Below, in pieces: positions 47,270-50,129 of a stretch of 50,129 bases of DNA. Source of the DNA: Gordonia gummivorans (GTDB taxonomy: Bacteria; Actinomycetota; Actinomycetes; Mycobacteriales; Mycobacteriaceae); contig NZ_JAKWBF010000037.1 of assembly GCF_022513585.1 (NCBI RefSeq), positions 1 to 50,129 on the forward strand, in the 5' to 3' direction. Made by a program: the position numbers and the translations under genes. Positions within the stretch are counted from its first letter, which is position 1; every line of letters starts with the position of its first letter. Below the pieces are notes generated by a model, which was not told the origin of the DNA, searched no databases, and saw only the letters and a list, made by a program, of their open reading frames with translations.

Positions 47270-47352
47270 TAAAATCGACCATGAAAGTATGGACCTCGGC
47301 GGGTGCTGGTAACACCCCCGAGGCGCGGCCAAACCTGTATGAGAGGTTCGAC
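47270..47352 (+). promoter_or_regulatory. HNH-associated hairpin leader, copy 3
   Basis: TAAAAT (47270-47275) as a -10 candidate, then stem CCTCGG (47294-47299)/CCGAGG (47318-47323) and GGGTG (47301-47305)/CACCC (47313-47317) with loop CTGGTAA. The primary sequence differs widely from copies 1 and 2 but the two-stem shape, the 7-nt loop framed by CT and AA, and the position before an HNH gene are the same. Confidence 0.6.
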
Positions 47353-47847
47353 ATGTCCAATGGTAAGTCCTGGCGTTGCTGCGTGAAATGTGGGGAGACG
47401 AAACCCGAGTCCGAGTTCTACGCCGACGGCGTGCAGAAGGGTCGACACCGACCGAAGCGTCGACTGAAGTGCCGCCAGTGCACGCGCGCACAGATGCGCA
47501 AGCGTTACGAAGACCGACGCCGCGAGATCGACGAGTACAAGTCGGCGCGTGGATGCGCCGACTGTGGTTGGAACAAACACCCGCGCGCACTCGACTTCGA
47601 CCATCTCCCCGGCAGCGGCAAGGAGTACATCGTCTCCCAGCTCGTCACCGGGAATTACCCCATGACAAAGGTGTGGGCGGAGATCGCCAAGTGCGAAGTG
47701 GTGTGCTCCAACTGCCACCGAATCCGAACCGCCGAACGCGAGTCCGGCAACACCGCGTGGGATCTGAGGTTCAGCAGTAAGACCGCAGATGAGATCGGCC
47801 AGGCAGATACACGCCCACCGTTTGAGCAACTAACTCTGGAGGTTTGA
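47353..47847 (+). CDS. HNH endonuclease inserted in the tail-fibre gene (HNH-6)
   Basis: 164 aa. N-terminal zinc ribbon (RCCVKCGE...CRQC), then CADCGWNKHPRALDFDHLPG with the catalytic Asp-His, and CEVVCSNCHRIRT with the closing Cys/His pair, an HNH fold of the NinG/zinc-ribbon type. ATG chosen after GAGAGG at 6 nt; the frame also extends upstream through the leader. The cassette of about 617 bp splits a tail-fibre gene and is bounded by a near repeat of GTCC[G/A]CA. Confidence 0.8.
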   Translation: MSNGKSWRCCVKCGETKPESEFYADGVQKGRHRPKRRLKCRQCTRAQMRKRYEDRRREIDEYKSARGCADCGWNKHPRALDFDHLPGSGKEYIVSQLVTGNYPMTKVWAEIAKCEVVCSNCHRIRTAERESGNTAWDLRFSSKTADEIGQADTRPPFEQLTLEV

Positions 47848-47850
47848 TCC

Positions 47851-49416
47851 ATGTCCACACTGAAGCGTTGGAACGGCACTGAGTGGCGTCCAGTGGGCTC
47901 CGATACGTTCCTCACGCAAGCGGATGCTGCGACCAATTATGCCCCGATCGGATCGGCGGGGACGACCACCGTCGAGGGGCTGACCGATGCAACCACGGTG
48001 GGTAAGGCGGTGGTCAAGGCTGCCGACGCGGCAGCGGCGCGTGCCGCCATCGGGGCAGGCACGTCGACCCTCGGGATCGGCACGACCGGCTCCACGGCAG
48101 CGGCAGGCAATGATCCCCGGCTCTCGGATCAGCGCACCCCGACAGACAACTCGGTCACTGCCGTCAAGCTGGCGAATGGGTCGGTGCAGAACGCGAAGAT
48201 AGCCGACAGCGCGGTGACCCCGGCGAAGCTGTACCCGTCCGGCGTAACCCCCACGGCGAAGCACTTCTACCGTGGCGATGGCATCTGGGCGACCCCGAAG
48301 CAGCCTCTACTTGGGTCGCTGATGGCGCAGAATCGGGGCATCTATCCAGCCTCGGACATCACGTCGGTCACGCAATCGACCACCACCACCAGCTCCGCAG
48401 TGTTCAAGCGGTGGGACGCGGCGAACGCGTACCGTCCGGTGGGATGCACCCTCACGCAATCGGTGGCCGGCGATGCCAATCAAGGCTGCCGCAACTCCAT
48501 CACCGGAGTATCAACCACCACACTGTCTTCGACGCCGTACGCTATCGAGACGGTCGCCTCGGCGCAGACGGTGCGCATCTGGCTCTATACCACGGTCGCT
48601 ACATCGGACATGATGATCTTCGTGGACGGGCAGAAGCTACAGCCTGCCGACATTGTGTTCACGACCGCTGGCGTGCAGCAGGTGGAGATTGTGTTTGCGA
48701 CGGCACGCACACGCACACTCAAGGTAGTGTTCTCGGGCAATCAAAGCTTCGTCGGCCTTGGTGCTCCGTCTGGCATTTTCACCGCACCAGCACCGGCCAA
48801 GCGGGTGCGGTGCGCGGTTGTGGGCGACTCCTACGTGCAGGGCGCCTCCCCATCGAATGTTTTTGCTGGCGGTTTCGCGCAGCGGTTCGCGCACCGCACC
48901 GGCTGGGATGTCTACAACCTCGGCATCGCATCCAGTGGGTACAAGGCGGTCGCCGCAAGCGATGCCACCACCCCATACAACTCGACCGAGCGGAAGAACG
49001 CGCTCGCCGCAATCGGCAATCTGGATGTCATCATCTTCTTCGGCACCGCCAACGACCAAGGCCAGTCACAATCGGACGTGCAGTCTGCCGCGAACGCCGC
49101 ATGGACAGCAGCCAAGACCGCATACCCGACCGCCACGCTGATCGTCGTCGGTGTCGAATCCGGGCTCGGCTCCACCTACAACACGCTCAATTCGTGGATC
49201 ATCTCGGCGGCGCAGGCCAATGCCAGCGTGGATGCGGTGCTCGATCTGCGCACCGATGCCGTCACCTACGGCACCGGGTACGCCGGATCGCCCACGGGTG
49301 ACGGCACAGCCGACCTCTACCTCTCGACCGACAATCTGCATATGACGGTCGCGGGACACGAAGCGCATGAGGCGTGGCTGACGCGTCGGGTCGCGGCGGT
49401 CGCGATGGCCGCATGA
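47851..49416 (+). CDS. Tail fibre, C-terminal part with SGNH hydrolase domain
   Basis: 521 aa. Starts STLKRWNGTEWRPVGSDTFL, the continuation of the gene cut by HNH-6, with GGAGG 8 nt before its own ATG so that it is translated separately. Residues about 45-300 are repeat-rich fibre (VTAVKLANGSVQNAKIADSA). The C-terminal domain is an SGNH/GDSL hydrolase: block I VVGDSYVQGA, block III FFGTANDQGQ, block V DNLHMTVAGHE with Asp and His. It may deacetylate a cell-surface glycan during adsorption. Confidence 0.85.
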   Translation: MSTLKRWNGTEWRPVGSDTFLTQADAATNYAPIGSAGTTTVEGLTDATTVGKAVVKAADAAAARAAIGAGTSTLGIGTTGSTAAAGNDPRLSDQRTPTDNSVTAVKLANGSVQNAKIADSAVTPAKLYPSGVTPTAKHFYRGDGIWATPKQPLLGSLMAQNRGIYPASDITSVTQSTTTTSSAVFKRWDAANAYRPVGCTLTQSVAGDANQGCRNSITGVSTTTLSSTPYAIETVASAQTVRIWLYTTVATSDMMIFVDGQKLQPADIVFTTAGVQQVEIVFATARTRTLKVVFSGNQSFVGLGAPSGIFTAPAPAKRVRCAVVGDSYVQGASPSNVFAGGFAQRFAHRTGWDVYNLGIASSGYKAVAASDATTPYNSTERKNALAAIGNLDVIIFFGTANDQGQSQSDVQSAANAAWTAAKTAYPTATLIVVGVESGLGSTYNTLNSWIISAAQANASVDAVLDLRTDAVTYGTGYAGSPTGDGTADLYLSTDNLHMTVAGHEAHEAWLTRRVAAVAMAA

Positions 49417-49475
49417 CCCGCCCATAACGCGAAGATTCCAGGGTGTTATATGGCGGGAATCCCGTTTGGGCACGG

Positions 49476-49555
49476 TAGAATTGGAGACGCAATACGACGG
49501 CGACCCCTGTCGAAGCTGGCACTTCGGCAGGGGTCTAAGCCGTCGGGGCTCTTTT
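49476..49555 (+). ncRNA. Structured RNA or terminator after the fibre gene
   Basis: A -10-like TAGAAT (49476-49481) precedes a long compound hairpin: CGACGG (49495-49500)/CCGTCG (49540-49545), GACCCCTG (49502-49509)/CAGGGGTC (49528-49535), and CGAAG/CTTCG around the loop CTGGCA. CTCTTTT ends at 49555. Nineteen base pairs in one element is more than a terminator needs. It may still be only the late-operon terminator, shared with the reverse-strand gene that ends at 49576. Confidence 0.5.
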
Positions 49556-49575
49556 CGTCGTTGCGGGGGCTGGTG

Positions 49576-49770
49576 TCAGCGCACCCCGTCGCGGATTTGG
49601 TAGGTGCGGCGCTTGGAGACGCCGGTGAGGCCGGCGATCTGTGGGCCGGTCAGCCCCGCGTCGAATGCGGCCCGTACGAGTGTCTCCATCTCGGTGGCGG
49701 CGTCGAGGGTCTCGGTGTGTGCGGCAGCTCGGCGAGCACGGTTGGCGGTGAGTTGGTATTCAATGCCCAT
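49576..49770 (-). CDS. Small reverse-strand HTH protein
   Basis: 64 aa. HTH near the C terminus: AAFDAGLTGPQIAGLTGVSKRRTYQIRDG (about 35-63), preceded by a helix (ETLDAATEMETLV). A -10 TACACT on the minus strand (complement 49777-49782) is only 6 nt from the ATG, so the message would be leaderless, like the repressor. It diverges from the small gene at 49872. Probably a regulator made by the prophage. Confidence 0.65.
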   Translation of the reverse strand: MGIEYQLTANRARRAAAHTETLDAATEMETLVRAAFDAGLTGPQIAGLTGVSKRRTYQIRDGVR

Positions 49771-49776
49771 GCGTCG

Positions 49777-49833
49777 AGTGTAGCAAGTTTCCCCAGCTAC
49801 GTGTTGCATCCAGCAGGGGAAGCGTGCTACACT
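49777..49833. promoter_or_regulatory. Symmetric divergent promoter region
   Basis: AGTGTAGCA (49777-49785) and TGCTACACT (49825-49833) form a perfect 9-bp inverted repeat containing the -10 elements of both divergent promoters. An inner pair TTTCCCC/GGGGAA extends the dyad. On the plus strand TTGCAT (49804-49809) stands as -35, 18 nt before TACACT. A dimeric HTH protein bound here could control both directions. Confidence 0.55.
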
Positions 49834-49871
49834 TGAGACACAAGCAAGGAACACCGACCGAAAGGCCCGAC

Positions 49872-50012
49872 ATGAACGCCAACCAGATCACCAAAGCCCA
49901 GCAGGAACTCGTGGCCGAGTTCAACGCCGGCCGGATCGACGCCCGCACCGCCAACGCCGAGATGGAAATCCTGATGGAGCTCGCCGAGTACGCAGCCACG
50001 GACGCAGCCTGA
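49872..50012 (+). CDS. Small helical protein at the right end
   Basis: 46 aa (MNANQITKAQQELVAEFNAG and RIDARTANAEMEILMELAEY), a helical hairpin without catalytic motif. GAAAGG lies 6 nt before the ATG, a promoter lies upstream and a terminator follows, so it is a one-gene transcription unit expressed apart from the late operon. Function unknown. Confidence 0.65.
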   Translation: MNANQITKAQQELVAEFNAGRIDARTANAEMEILMELAEYAATDAA

Positions 50013-50023
50013 CCACCTTCACG

Positions 50024-50059
50024 CGCCCCACACCAACCCAGGTGTGGGGCGATTCTTTC
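50024..50059 (+). terminator. Rho-independent terminator
   Basis: An 11-bp perfect stem CGCCCCACACC (50024-50034)/GGTGTGGGGCG (50041-50051) with loop AACCCA, followed by ATTCTTTC. Ends the small unit at 49872. Confidence 0.8.
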
Positions 50060-50081
50060 ATCTGAGGGCTGATCGGACCGT

Positions 50082-50103
50082 TAGGAGTAAGCGTAAGAGT
50101 AAG
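50082..50103 (+). repeat. Putative integrase arm-type sites (right pair)
   Basis: TAGGAGTAAG (50082-50091) and TAAGAGTAAG (50094-50103), again 12 bp apart and in the same orientation as the pair at 142-163. They end 26 bp before the end of the window, where the next attachment core is expected. Confidence 0.6.
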
Positions 50104-50129
50104 TCGGAATCCAAAAATAGGCTCTGACC

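Noticed and set aside
47240..47856. HNH-6 insertion as a self-splicing group I intron
   Set aside because: Only about 110 nt lie outside the HNH frame, too little for a group I core, and the junction does not show exon-final U with intron-final G. The downstream fibre half has its own ribosome binding site.

Overview
The window is a nearly complete temperate siphophage (prophage) genome from a GC-rich actinobacterium. The host probably has a mycolic-acid envelope, because the lysis cassette includes a LysB-type esterase (44170-44892). Gordonia, Rhodococcus or a relative is plausible, but the sequence does not fix the genus. Position 1 is the 3' CCA end of a truncated tRNA-Gly(CCC), which is the attachment core. 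Paired direct repeats that look like integrase arm sites lie at 142-163 and again at 50082-50103, so the window appears to run from one attachment core to just before the other.

Layout. 1-3174: attachment core, tyrosine integrase, a divergent repressor/Cro-like switch with leaderless promoters, an Xis-like protein and a KilAC antirepressor. 3171-9522: many small, overlapping early genes, many Cys-rich, with a YqaJ exonuclease and two HNH endonucleases. 9519-18332: a SNF2 helicase-methyltransferase fusion, a replication initiator with internal iterons (candidate origin), a RusA resolvase, a DnaQ-like exonuclease and more small genes. 18376-18459: promoter, short RNA and terminator at the early/late boundary. 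18488-30655: HNH genes, terminase, portal, MuF-like protein, scaffold, decoration, capsid, connectors and tail tube. 30134-41328: frameshifted tail chaperones, tape measure and minor tail proteins. 41586-44892: lysis cassette. 44889-49416: tail-fibre genes. 49417-50129: structured RNA or terminator, a divergent pair of small genes and arm sites.

The most unusual feature is in the MuF-like gene. It carries a 317-residue intein (23880-24830), and almost the whole intein is overlapped on the opposite strand by a 290-codon gene (23898-24770). That gene has two helix-turn-helix segments, a Vsr/EDxHD-like nuclease domain, its own Shine-Dalgarno sequence and a candidate promoter. It looks like a homing endonuclease encoded antisense to its intein, in exactly aligned codon register. 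The phage carries six further HNH-type genes. Three of them are preceded by a shared hairpin leader whose stems covary. One HNH cassette splits the tail-fibre gene in two, and another duplicates the start codon of its downstream neighbour.

Three reverse-strand genes inside or beside the late region look like independently transcribed prophage genes: a zinc-ribbon membrane protein, a lipoprotein and an HTH protein. All calls rest on reading the sequence and recalling protein families. No database search was run.
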